Origin: Panorpa germanica
Lineage: Eukaryota; Arthropoda; Insecta; Mecoptera; Panorpidae
NCBI GenBank assembly: GCA_963678705.1
Contig: OY783221.1
Coordinates: forward strand, 8,184,001-8,248,000
Length of the DNA: 64,000 nucleotides
Direction of reading: 5' to 3'
Shown piece by piece: positions 27,201-35,949 of this stretch. Below the pieces are notes generated by a model, which saw only the letters and a list, made by a program, of their open reading frames with translations, was not told the DNA's origin and ran no database searches. The translations under genes were made by a program, and so were the position numbers. The first letter of the stretch is position 1. Each line of letters starts with the position of its first letter.

Positions 27201-28589
27201 GAAAGAAAATAATGGATATATAAAAAGAAAATGAAAAGAAAGAGAAGAAATAGCTGAGGAAAACGGCACGACAAAATCAGATAGAAAAAGATAAGCAAAG
27301 AGACAAAGTAGTAGAAAAGTAGAAGAACGAAAAAGAGAAAGGAGAAACGGAAGAAAGACGAAAGAAAATAATAAGACTGGAAGAAATAAAATAGAAATAA
27401 GCAAGTAGGAAATTTTCATTAAAAGATTATGACAAAAGAAAGGGATTATATAAAAGAAGATGATATAAAAAAAGACCATCTTTAGGATATTATACACAAC
27501 TGAATTGTGAATAAGTATTGTTTGAAGTATTTAGAAGCACTTATTGGATTGTTCTTACGAAAGTGTTATGACAATAAATGTAATAAAATTGCAAAGCAAA
27601 AAACTTTACACAATAAATATACATATTTTGGAGTCAGACGTTCTAAATATGGTATATATATTCTGCAGTAATACCAAAAGATAATTATGACTGCAGAATG
27701 AAAGAAGGCTTAAAAACGGTGGACATTTTGCTTACAATTCAGTTGAATTTATTTGAAATAAGTAGTCCATAACAAGGCTACAAATGGTGAGACTAATTCA
27801 CCTTTCAGGTTCCAAGCAGTTTCAATGGTTCAATGGTTCTAATAATTGAAGCGAACTACAGTAGACTTCTTGCGTTGACTGAAACCTCACCTAGCGAACC
27901 ATTTCACCAAATTGTTTACTGGATCATTATGTCTTCTCAATTTAAAATAACCAAACAGATTTCGTGTTTTATTTTTAATCAAAAGTCAATTGCTCATAAC
28001 TTTTTGTTGTTTGTTATTCATTAAAGCCATTTACGCTCTGTTTTGTTATTTATTCACATTGCATTGCAAATATATATTTATATGTCCATATTATGTGGCC
28101 GTGTGTTCTTTAACTCGTAACGAATGCATCTAAGATTGGGACTGACTGCTTGGTGGCTAGTGGCTAGTGGCTGATGATGCCAGCCAGTCCATGATGGTGC
28201 TGTTGTAAAATAAGCATGGCATCAAATAGCGTGGAGAAGCAAACCAGAGGCTGCACTAGGTCTGACTGTAATCGCGGTCCATCCACATCGTGAAACAGAA
28301 TTGCAAAGGACACGTCCATGTCCATGGGTCCATGATACCCCACACTACTCCTCCATATCAAGAGATGAAGAGTGAGGGTGTGGTACGTTGGAAGTTGGAA
28401 GTCTCCCCCTCTTCTAACCAATGGATTCCCAATGCTCATGTGGCTAATATTATTTTATGGGATTTGTGTGTGTGTTTACATATAGAATAGAGAAAACGCT
28501 CAAAGAAAAATTCATTGTATTTATATTGTGTAAATATCTGGGGTAATGTCCAATGGAGAAGGTTCAGATTAAATAAACTTTGCACAAGT
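24263..28589. other. Intergenic or intronic, no gene seen
   Basis: It includes the purine tract (27115-27480) and a GC-richer patch at 28100-28440 with GGCTAGTGGCTAGTGGCT repeats. Frames across that patch show no domain. Confidence 0.6.
27115..27480. repeat. Purine-rich low-complexity tract
   Basis: About 365 bp are strongly purine-rich on the plus strand with no period. The 135-residue minus-strand open frame across it encodes only hydrophobic, Phe/Leu/Ser-rich residues, as expected from a purine tract. It may be a decayed LINE tail, but no Cys/His motif is visible. Confidence 0.6.
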
Positions 28590-28594
28590 AACTC
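28590..28594. repeat. BEL/Pao target-site duplication, left
   Basis: AACTC stands directly before the TG of the LTR and again after the CA of the other LTR at 42988-42992. A 5-bp duplication fits BEL/Pao integrases. Confidence 0.9.
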
Positions 28595-28974
28595 TGTTTG
28601 AATCGCGATTATTTTACCGCGATTTATTTTTGCGAGGATGTACGATGATGATGTCGAATTATGTGAAGAAAAAACCACGAATATTTTTTAGTTTAAATTA
28701 AATTGATTTATTAGGAATTATCAACTACACTCAACGGTGCCAATGAAAGCAATGTCTTTGTTCGCCGAATATAAAAGTTAAAGTCAATAGTAAAAATTAA
28801 AATAAACATAAAAACAATGGAATCAAATTACAAGGTTAACAGCACAAGCCTTAGACTAAGAAATGAATACAAAATTTACAATTAATTTACATTTATAACA
28901 AAAAAAACTAAAATTAAAGAACCAATGTGGTCCATCAGCTTGTTCTGTCTATTAAAAACTTATAGTACGCAACA
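28595..28974 (-). repeat. BEL/Pao 3' LTR
   Basis: This is the second 380-bp LTR copy, starting TGTTTGAATC and ending GTACGCAACA on the plus strand. The target copy AACTC (28590-28594) precedes it. It lies 26 bp beyond the stop codon of the interrupted gag-pol frame, so the internal 3' untranslated stretch is very short. That stretch (28975-29000) holds only a weak purine-rich run on the minus strand next to the LTR. Confidence 0.95.
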
Positions 28975-29000
28975 TGCACCACGCCTTGAACTATTGTAGT

Positions 29001-30213
29001 TCAATGTTTAGGAATAGTAGCGTCGTCTTCAGCCGGAAGCGGGCATAACCTTTTTGTGCTGCGATCCAGTTGCCCTGAGGCAGTTTTAATTGTGGCAACA
29101 CGCACTATCCCATCTTTCCCAGGATGAATTTTGATTACACGGCCTAGCAGCCACTGAAGTGGAGGGAGGTTGTCCTCGGCGATTAAGACAAGTGTGCCGA
29201 CTTGAAGATTCGGTGACTTTCCTTGATGAGCTGGCCGCGTGATTAGTTGATGAAGGTACTCCTTATACCACCGCTTCCAAAAGTGTTGCTTCATCTGCTG
29301 CGCATGTTGGAATGCAGACAGTCGATTGGAGGTGGTGCTAGTCCAGTCCGCTTGAGGAAAGCTTGTCAGTGGACCACCAATAAGAAAATGGCCAGGAGTT
29401 AAAGGGAGTAGGTCATTGGGATCAGGAGATAAGGGAGATATGGGACGAGAATTTAGGATGGCTTCGATCTCAACTACATACGTTTCTAATTGCTCGTACG
29501 TTAACAGAGTGTTCCCTACAGTGCGCGTTAGGTGATTCTTAAATGATCGTACCGCAGCCTCCCAAAGCCCTCCGAAGTGAGGAGCCCTGGGAGGAATAAA
29601 ATGCCAAGTTATTTTTTCGTCGTGAAGATATCTCTGTAATAAATACTTGTGCTCGGCTGTGTTAATAAGATCATATAATTCATTTAATTCGCGATTTGCC
29701 CCTACAAAAGTGGTAGCGTTGTCGGAGAAAATGTCCGTAGACTTTCCACGCCTAGAAAAGAAACGCTTGAGACTAGCAATAAATGCCTCTGTGGTGAGGT
29801 CACTTACCAGTTCGAGGTGGACAGCCTTAGTAGACATGCAAACATATAAAGCCACATAAACCTTTACGCTCTGACGATTACGATGTCGTCTTTCCTTAAT
29901 GTACAACGGTCCACAATAATCGACCCCGACGCGAAGAAACGGACAGGCCTGGGAAACTCGGTAGGGTGGAAGATCGCCCATGACGTGGTCTGCTGGACGA
30001 GGCTTGGCTCGAAAACAGATCACACATTGATGTATAATTTTTCGCGTAACGTTGCGACTATCCAACGGCCAATAGGTTTGACGCACGGAATATAAGGTGC
30101 TTTGAATACCCGCGTGATTGAGCCGAACATGCTCCTCCCGTATAATAGTGCGAGTGATGTGATGATGAGCGGGCAATAATATAGGGTGACGCTGACTGTC
30201 GGGCAAGTCAGCG
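29001..30213 (-). CDS. BEL/Pao integrase and C-terminal part, severed
   Basis: This is the downstream part of the same polyprotein (codons 1365-1768 of the uninterrupted frame, stop TGA at 29001-29003). It begins at the insertion point, not at a start codon. It shows the His/Cys zinc-binding domain (EEHVRLNHAG, then CVICFR) and an integrase core with Asp in VDYCGP (about residue 1463), Asp in SDNATTF (1529) and Glu in GGLWEAA (1583). A DUF5641-like domain follows, containing WLLGRV. The upstream and downstream pieces total 5,307 nt once one target copy is removed, an exact number of codons, and there is no stop inside. The domain looks intact but has no promoter or start of its own here. Confidence 0.92.
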
Positions 30214-30217
30214 CGCG
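30214..30217. repeat. Errantivirus target-site duplication, left
   Basis: CGCG directly precedes the LTR and recurs at 38088-38091. The empty site was an alternating GC run, GCGCGCGC, inside the BEL/Pao pol frame. Confidence 0.9.
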
Positions 30218-30270
30218 AGTTAACTATACCCTAATTACTACATCATCATTATTGCATCATATTGCGCAAT

Positions 30271-30482
30271 AGATAAAGTAAACTGTTACTATTTAAAATA
30301 TAAATATTATTCACGAAATATATTTATATTTTAAAACACACGACAGCAACTAATAGTCATCAACTATTAGATGTCACCTTTGAAAGATAAAGTAAACTGT
30401 TATAAATATTATTCACGAAATATACTTCCTGTGAAAAACACACGGCAACAACTAATAGTCATCAACTATTAGATGTCACCTT
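30271..30482 (+). repeat. Direct duplication inside errantivirus U3
   Basis: Two copies, 30271-30380 (110 bp) and 30385-30482 (98 bp), both start AGATAAAGTAAACTGTTA and end AGATGTCACCTT. They differ by a small deletion and a few substitutions. Each carries the inverted repeat CTAATAGT-catca-ACTATTAG. The pair sits just upstream of the TATA box, where enhancers lie in related LTRs, so an enhancer role is a reasonable inference. The same structure recurs in the 3' LTR at about 37670-37881. Confidence 0.85.
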
Positions 30483-30503
30483 GGAACATCAATAAGAATA
30501 CAG

Positions 30504-30510
30504 TATAAAA
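30504..30510 (+). promoter_or_regulatory. Errantivirus TATA box
   Basis: TATAAAA lies downstream of the U3 duplication and about 110 bp before the first AATAAA. Transcription would begin near 30535, which defines the start of R. The equivalent in the 3' LTR is 37903-37909. Confidence 0.7.
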
Positions 30511-30687
30511 ACGGTATGAACTAAAGAAGAGGGGATGAGTCTTATTAGAACTCTGACAACAGAACTCGGCTACTCTGTTACAACAAACTATTTAACCATT
30601 GTATTATCGTTATAATCAAATAAATAATTTGTATTCAAAATAAATTAAGTATTTTTTTTGTGTTAAGTATCGTTCCCAAAACTTAAC

Positions 30688-30698
30688 TGGCGCAGTCG
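30688..30698 (+). promoter_or_regulatory. Errantivirus primer-binding site, tRNA-Ser type
   Basis: TGGCGCAGTCG begins with the last base of the LTR. It is complementary to a tRNA 3' end CGACTGCGCCA, that of insect tRNA-Ser as I recall it, the primer used by the 17.6/297 group. Confidence 0.8.
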
Positions 30699-30785
30699 GT
30701 AGGATAACTCACTAGCCACCGTGACTAGTAAAAACGAAGTTTTTGAAAGCAGTTATTCCTAAAAAGAACCGAAAAGTGACACTAA

Positions 30786-30885
30786 CTTGTACATACAACA
30801 GAACCAAGTTAGGAGTACCGAGTTAAACACTGTATATACAACAGAACCAGTGTCCGCAAACTACTGTATATACATCAGAACCAGT
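30786..30885 (+). repeat. Threefold degenerate repeat in errantivirus leader
   Basis: Three copies of a motif like CTGTATATACAACAGAACCAG occur at about 30788, 30829 and 30864, each about 22-25 nt, spaced roughly 35-41 nt apart. They lie in the untranslated leader between primer site and gag. The function is unknown; an RNA signal such as packaging is possible. Confidence 0.7.
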
Positions 30886-30891
30886 AGAACA

Positions 30892-30976
30892 GTGAAAAAC
30901 AAAAGTGAAAAACAAAAGTGAAAACAAAAGTGAAAAACAAAAGTGAAAAACAAAAGTGAAAACAAAAGTGAAAAAG
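30892..30976 (+). repeat. Tandem GTGAAAAACAAAA array in errantivirus leader
   Basis: About seven units of GTGAAAA(A)CAAAA alternate as 13, 13 and 12 nt, giving a higher-order period of 38 nt. The array is in the leader, is almost free of T and contains no ATG. It could be a low-structure scanning region or a protein-binding array; neither is shown. Confidence 0.85.
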
Positions 30977-31054
30977 AAAAACCAACTCTGCAACATACCG
31001 AACCAGAGCAGCCACAGGCACATCAGCAGTACGAGACTCCTGAGACCTACAAGA

Positions 31055-31083
31055 ATGAGACTACTCATCGCAGTAACTCTAAT
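31055..31083 (+). CDS. env: Predicted env exon 1; also a 10-codon upstream ORF
   Basis: The ATG at 31055 is the only one in the leader after the cap-proximal region. It opens a hydrophobic frame of nine codons plus two bases, up to a GTAAGT splice donor at 31084. Unspliced RNA reaches a TAA at 31085-31087, making a ten-residue upstream ORF ahead of gag. If spliced to 35918, the third codon base is supplied and the frame continues into env. The hydrophobic run then extends across the junction and looks like a secretion signal followed by small residues. Donor, acceptor, phase and hydrophobicity all agree. Use of the intron is inferred, not shown. Confidence 0.7.
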
Positions 31084-31089
31084 GTAAGT
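31084..31089 (+). promoter_or_regulatory. Splice donor for env mRNA
   Basis: GTAAGT, an exact match to the intron 5' consensus, lies 67 bp before the gag start codon. It would remove gag and pol as a 4,834-nt intron ending at 35917. Env from a spliced subgenomic RNA is the known mode in errantiviruses such as gypsy. Confidence 0.75.
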
Positions 31090-31150
31090 CAGTTTTTGAA
31101 TTTTAACAATTTTCTTGCTTTTATCTATCCTATTCCCAAATATTTAATAT

Positions 31151-32470
31151 ATGAGCGATAGTGATAACACCAGTGATTCTTCGAGTGATTACACCAATTT
31201 CGACTCTGATCAATTTGACAGTGAATTATCATTTCAATTCGAAAAATTAAATATAAAAACAGACAATATGCCTAATCTCACGGCTGAACAAATTCTAGCT
31301 GAGGCTATGAACAGAATTCAGGAATTAGAAACGAGACTATCGGCGTTACAACAACGGACTCTTGTAGAGCAAGTCCAAATACCGCGACACGAATTAGTTC
31401 ATCCCTTCAGAATGGACAATTCATTTTTCGTAAATATCAAACGTTACAATGGAAATACGGCACAATTATCCGACTTCTTAAAACAAGTAGGAACTATTGT
31501 TGAAATTTACGAGGATGCACCCCCAACAATTCAAAAGTATATTGTTGAAACAATAATATCGAAATTAGAAGACAGTGCAGCTTACGTAACAGCTGGACGA
31601 AATATACATTCATGGGAAGAATTAAAAACTATCCTAAAAGAAAACTTTGGTGACCAGCGAAACGAGACAACTCTAGTTTGTGAAATCGGGTTACTAGAGC
31701 AACAGTTGGAAGAAACTCCACAGGACTTTTATAACAAATGTGTCCACCACAAAGCCGCACTATTATCACATAGTCAAGAAAATGACGACCAAAGTGCGTA
31801 TGAAGCCAAATATAAATTGTATACAGATGTTATTCTTGTACAATTTACGAAAGGTCTAAGAGGTACCATAGGAGACAATATCAGAGCAAGAATGCCATCA
31901 ACATTGGAAAAAGCATGGTCATTTGTTATCGAAGAACAAAATGTCAGGTATGCTCGAACTAGAATGGGAAATGAGAAAAATCGTAATCCATTGAGAACGG
32001 CGAGAACACCTGAAAACAGTTTCCCTACTAAACAACAATATAAACCTATGCAAGTACAGCATAAACCATTTGTATCTCAACAACAACAGCAGCAACAAGT
32101 ACCCAAATTTGTGTCTCAAAATGTGCCAAAACAGGCATTTGGTAATAAAAACACAAATAAACCTTTTAACAATTGGAGGCAAACAACACCTATGCAGAAA
32201 CCACAGTTTCCTGCACCAATGACTAAACCACCCATGCCAAGACCACAGCAGTTTCCACAACAGAATACCCAAAGATGGTATGAACCAATGGAAACATCAC
32301 AAATGACACGAATAAATCACTTGGAATATCAAGTGAAAAATGAAAATGAACCCCAATATGACAAACCACAAGAATGTGAGGAAAATTATGAAAATCACGA
32401 GGAAATTGAACAACCATCTAATGAAAATTACGAAGAAGAACAGGATTTTCAGGAAGGTGCCTCGGATTAG
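31151..32470 (+). CDS. gag: Errantivirus Gag
   Basis: The product is 439 residues, starting at the first ATG after the upstream ORF. An acidic, Ser/Asp-rich N-terminus comes first, then a likely coiled coil (about residues 44-75), then a capsid-like helical region to about 270. A Gln-rich stretch with a seven-Gln run lies near 310, followed by a Pro/Gln/Met-rich segment and a very acidic C-terminus. No CCHC zinc knuckle is present, as is usual for errantivirus Gag. It would form the particle shell and bind genomic RNA. The stop at 32468-32470 lies inside the start of the pol frame, which is at -1. No internal stop is seen. Confidence 0.92.
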   Translation: MSDSDNTSDSSSDYTNFDSDQFDSELSFQFEKLNIKTDNMPNLTAEQILAEAMNRIQELETRLSALQQRTLVEQVQIPRHELVHPFRMDNSFFVNIKRYNGNTAQLSDFLKQVGTIVEIYEDAPPTIQKYIVETIISKLEDSAAYVTAGRNIHSWEELKTILKENFGDQRNETTLVCEIGLLEQQLEETPQDFYNKCVHHKAALLSHSQENDDQSAYEAKYKLYTDVILVQFTKGLRGTIGDNIRARMPSTLEKAWSFVIEEQNVRYARTRMGNEKNRNPLRTARTPENSFPTKQQYKPMQVQHKPFVSQQQQQQQVPKFVSQNVPKQAFGNKNTNKPFNNWRQTTPMQKPQFPAPMTKPPMPRPQQFPQQNTQRWYEPMETSQMTRINHLEYQVKNENEPQYDKPQECEENYENHEEIEQPSNENYEEEQDFQEGASD

Positions 32471-35400
32471 AAAATATTAAATTAAACACTAATAAAAATG
32501 CACCTTTACCTTTTATATATATCGACGAATTAAAAGCTAAGTTTCTAATTGATACAGGATCATCAAGAACCTTAATAAAACCATCTCTTGCTTTTAAATA
32601 TTATAATAAATATGTAAAAGATGATGAATTTTCAATCACTACACCACATCAAACTACCAACCATAAATATACGGCAACAATCCCACTATTTCCTACTTTC
32701 AAAGAAAACCAATATCACAAAATATATTTGTTTGACTTTGACAAGAAATTCCACGGTTTAATAGGCGTTGACTTAATTAAACAACTAAAAGGAAAAATTG
32801 ATTTTGAAAATAATATACTAAAAACACCGAAAACAAATATTAAAATATATATGGACAATGAAGAATTTATTAAATTAAATACATTAAAAATAAAAAATGA
32901 ACATCTTAATGAAGAAGAATCAAGAAATCTATATAAATTATTAAATTCATACAAAGACTTATTTCCGGCAGAAAATGAATTACTATCTTTTACTAATGTA
33001 ACTAAACATCATATTAGAACAACAGATGATGAACCCATCTATGTAAAAAACTACCCTTATCCAGAAATACATAGAAAAGAAGTTACACGACAGATAGAAA
33101 ATATGAAAAATCAAGGAATAATTAGAAACAGTCAATCACCATATAACTGTCCTATTATAATAGTCCCAAAGAAAATGGACAACAGTGGAAAAGCGAAAAT
33201 AAGAATTGTTAACGATTATAGAAAACTAAACCATAAAACAATTGAAGATAAATTCCCGATACCTAATATAGACGGAGTACTTAGTAAAATAGGTAATTCA
33301 AATTACTTTACAACCTTAGATTTACACAGTGGATTTCTACAAATAGAAATGCATTCTGACAGTGTAGAGAAAACCGCTTTCTCTACAGAAACAGGACACT
33401 ATGAATACCTTAGAATGCCCTTTGGTTTAAAAAATGCTCCGGCGACTTTCCAGAGAACAATGAACCACGTCTTAGATGGACTAGTAAATAATATTTGCCT
33501 AGTGTATCTTGATGATATAATTATTTTTGGAACATCTCTACAAGAACATTTAGAAAACTTAAGGCATGTGTTAAATCGATTAAGAGATGCTAAGTTAAAA
33601 ATTCAAATAGATAAATGTGAATTCTTAAAGAAAGAAACAGAATTCTTAGGACATATTGTAACATCAAATGGCTTGAAACCAAACCCTAATAAACTAGAAG
33701 CTATTAAGAAATTTCCTATGCCTATTACACCTAAAGACATAAAAAGTTTTCTTGGACTCTCCGGATACTATAGAAAATTTATAAAAGATTATGCGAAAAT
33801 AGCTAAGCCATTAACCCTATGTCTCAAGAAAGGACATAAAAATCTATATACACCTGAATACCACCAAGCATTCAATGTTTTAAAAGAAACCCTAATAAAC
33901 GCACCAATATTGATACGACCTAACTATGATAAACAATTTATTCTAACGACAGATGCTTCAAACATAGCAATCGGAGCAGTATTATCTCAGAAGGAAAATA
34001 ATAACGACAAGCCTATAGCATATGCTTCTCGAACTCTCAATGAAGCTGAAAATAAATATTCAACAATCGAAAAAGAACTCTTAGCGATTGTATGGGCAAC
34101 AGGATACTTCAGACATCATTTATATGGAAGAAAATTTAAATTGATAACTGATCACAGACCTCTTGTATGGCTTAAAGACACTAAGAACGTCTCTTCAAAA
34201 TTAACAAGATACCAAATCAAGTTACTAGACTATGACTACGAGATTGAATACAAACCAGGACAACAAAATAAAGTAGCAGACGCTTTATCAAGAGTCAGAA
34301 TAAATGTTTTCCCTAAAACTGAAAAACCAGATGAAACCAGTTCACTCTTTAATAACCCAGATGTGACTATGGAGGATCTTCAATTTCTTGACGAAATACC
34401 CGACATAGAAGTTATACAAAATAACCCGGAACAACAACAAGAAATACCAGAACAAATAATTGATCTAACGTCTGAAGAAAATACTATTGATCAAATACCG
34501 GAAGAAAGATCAATGAAAACACCACCAATAAGAGGAAGTTCAACTGTCTCTAACGCAACAATTCATTCACAACAAGAAAGCGATGAAGGAATACCTATAT
34601 GTGAAAAACCATTAGAATCACATCTACATCAGATACTTATAACATATACTTTTAAAGAACCACCTAAAACAATATTAATAAAAAGAGATACACAACAAAT
34701 TTTTAAAATATCAGTAAAATATAAAAATAAAGACCAATTAATACAAGAACTTAAAAAATTAAATCCTAAAGAAAAATATTACGTACAAACTGCAGAAGAC
34801 ATATACAGAAACCTTATTATAGTTCGAAAGGAATATTTTCCAACGTTAAAACTCTACAGGTGTATGAAAAACGTTAAATACGTTAAAGACTTACAACAAA
34901 GAAAAAATTTAATACACGAATATCATACAGATATAACGAATCATAGAGGAATACCCGATTTAATCAAGAGATTAAAAGAAAAATATTTTTGGACTACCAT
35001 AGAAAAAGAAATAAAAATATATGTGGACAATTGCAGATTATGCAAATCTAACAAATATGAGCGACACCCTACCCAAACTCATTTGAACATCACTGAGACT
35101 CCAAATAGACCTTTTCAACTAATACACATTGATACATTTGTTATTGAAAGAAAAGAATATCTAACAATGATAGATCCCTTTAGCAAATATGCTATAATAA
35201 AAAACATACTAGGTAAAAATAGTATAGAAATTGTAAACAAATTGATAGAAATACTATCCACAATACCAATACCTCAAACAATAATTATGGATCAAGGATC
35301 AGAATTCATAAATCTTGGAGTAAAAGAACTATTGGCTACACATAAAATAAATACACATTTCACTACAGCAGGACATCACACCGGAAATAGTCCTGTAGAA

Positions 35401-35949
35401 AGACTACATAGCACACTGATTGAACATTATAGAATAATCAAAGAAACTAATGATACTATCTCACCAGTGGAAATAATGAATAAATGTGTATTAGCCTATA
35501 ACCATACCATACATTCAACTACTGGTATGACTCCTTTAAGTGTATTATACGGATCAAACACACGCAACATATTTGATCTAGAAATAGAAAAGGAAATTAC
35601 CCAGGACAAGATAAAAGATCATCTTGACAGCCTAGAGAGAATATACGACAAAATACACGAAGAAAACATTCACAAGAAAAATGTTACTATTAACAGAATT
35701 AACGACAAAATAAAAGCTACTACATTTAATATAGGAGATTTAGTTTACATAAACAAAAATCTAAGAAATAAAGCAGATCCAATTAAAAAAGGACAATATG
35801 TAATTCAACAAATAAATAAACAAACAAACGTTATGAATTTAAAACATATACAAACAGGAAAACTTATAGCAAAACATGCAAAGGAAGTTACTAAAATAAA
35901 ACACCCTTTAATTCCAGAGGTTGGACCATCGGGGCAACAGGAGACGTAA
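32425..35949 (+). CDS. pol: Errantivirus Pol (protease, RT, RNase H, integrase)
   Basis: The frame opens at 32425 after a stop and overlaps gag by 46 nt in the -1 phase. It gives up to 1,174 residues as the downstream part of a Gag-Pol fusion. Protease has DTGSS at residue 43. Reverse transcriptase has YLDD at 361-364. RNase H has TDAS with its Asp at 510. A linker of roughly 200 residues follows. Integrase has a His-His-Cys-Cys domain from His 831 and a core with Asp 903, Asp 956 and Glu 992, the last two in D35E spacing. The C-terminus has a GDLVYI block. All catalytic motifs seen are intact. The first ATG (32728) lies beyond the protease, so it is not the true start. The 3' end overlaps the env exon. 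Confidence 0.95.
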   Translation, partial: KLRRRTGFSGRCLGLENIKLNTNKNAPLPFIYIDELKAKFLIDTGSSRTLIKPSLAFKYYNKYVKDDEFSITTPHQTTNHKYTATIPLFPTFKENQYHKIYLFDFDKKFHGLIGVDLIKQLKGKIDFENNILKTPKTNIKIYMDNEEFIKLNTLKIKNEHLNEEESRNLYKLLNSYKDLFPAENELLSFTNVTKHHIRTTDDEPIYVKNYPYPEIHRKEVTRQIENMKNQGIIRNSQSPYNCPIIIVPKKMDNSGKAKIRIVNDYRKLNHKTIEDKFPIPNIDGVLSKIGNSNYFTTLDLHSGFLQIEMHSDSVEKTAFSTETGHYEYLRMPFGLKNAPATFQRTMNHVLDGLVNNICLVYLDDIIIFGTSLQEHLENLRHVLNRLRDAKLKIQIDKCEFLKKETEFLGHIVTSNGLKPNPNKLEAIKKFPMPITPKDIKSFLGLSGYYRKFIKDYAKIAKPLTLCLKKGHKNLYTPEYHQAFNVLKETLINAPILIRPNYDKQFILTTDASNIAIGAVLSQKENNNDKPIAYASRTLNEAENKYSTIEKELLAIVWATGYFRHHLYGRKFKLITDHRPLVWLKDTKNVSSKLTRYQIKLLDYDYEIEYKPGQQNKVADALSRVRINVFPKTEKPDETSSLFNNPDVTMEDLQFLDEIPDIEVIQNNPEQQQEIPEQIIDLTSEENTIDQIPEERSMKTPPIRGSSTVSNATIHSQQESDEGIPICEKPLESHLHQILITYTFKEPPKTILIKRDTQQIFKISVKYKNKDQLIQELKKLNPKEKYYVQTAEDIYRNLIIVRKEYFPTLKLYRCMKNVKYVKDLQQRKNLIHEYHTDITNHRGIPDLIKRLKEKYFWTTIEKEIKIYVDNCRLCKSNKYERHPTQTHLNITETPNRPFQLIHIDTFVIERKEYLTMIDPFSKYAIIKNILGKNSIEIVNKLIEILSTIPIPQTIIMDQGSEFINLGVKELLATHKINTHFTTAGHHTGNSPVERLHSTLIEHYRIIKETNDTISPVEIMNKCVLAYNHTIHSTTGMTPLSVLYGSNTRNIFDLEIEKEITQDKIKDHLDSLERIYDKIHEENIHKKNVTINRINDKIKATTFNIGDLVYINKNLRNKADPIKKGQYVIQQINKQTNVMNLKHIQTGKLIAKHAKEVTKIKHPLIPEVGPSGQQET
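35889..35917 (+). promoter_or_regulatory. Splice acceptor for env mRNA
   Basis: A branch-point-like TACTAAA (35889-35895) stands about 23 nt before the terminal AG at 35916-35917, with a short pyrimidine run CCCTTTAATTCC between. The exon would begin at 35918 in the phase needed by the donor at 31084. Other AG sites I tested nearby (exons at 35941, 35986, 36001) are out of phase. Confidence 0.7.

Larger units (their letters stand above)
30218..30688 (+). repeat. Errantivirus 5' LTR
   Basis: The LTR is 471 bp, bounded by the inverted ends AGTTAA and TTAACT. U3 contains an internal direct duplication (30271-30482). A TATA box lies at 30504-30510 and AATAAA signals at 30619 and 30639. The other copy at 37617-38087 matches throughout by eye. 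Confidence 0.95.

Noticed and set aside
27090-27497. 135-residue minus-strand open frame
   Set aside because: It is the complement of a purine-rich tract and encodes only Phe/Leu/Ser/Ile-rich low-complexity residues.
28164-28439. 91-residue minus-strand frame in a GC-richer patch
   Set aside because: His/Leu-rich without a recognisable domain, and the start and stop are unsupported.
29001-30206. Integrase as an independent gene starting at 30206
   Set aside because: The codon is TTG and the frame simply continues from the interrupted BEL polyprotein.
30892-30976. CRISPR-like array
   Set aside because: Units are contiguous 12-13-mers without spacers, in a eukaryotic retroelement leader.
31919-32272. 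117-residue minus-strand frame inside gag
   Set aside because: It is antisense to the intact gag frame and has no domain.
32728-35949. Pol starting at ATG 32728
   Set aside because: The protease DTG (32551) lies upstream in the same frame, so the ATG is internal.
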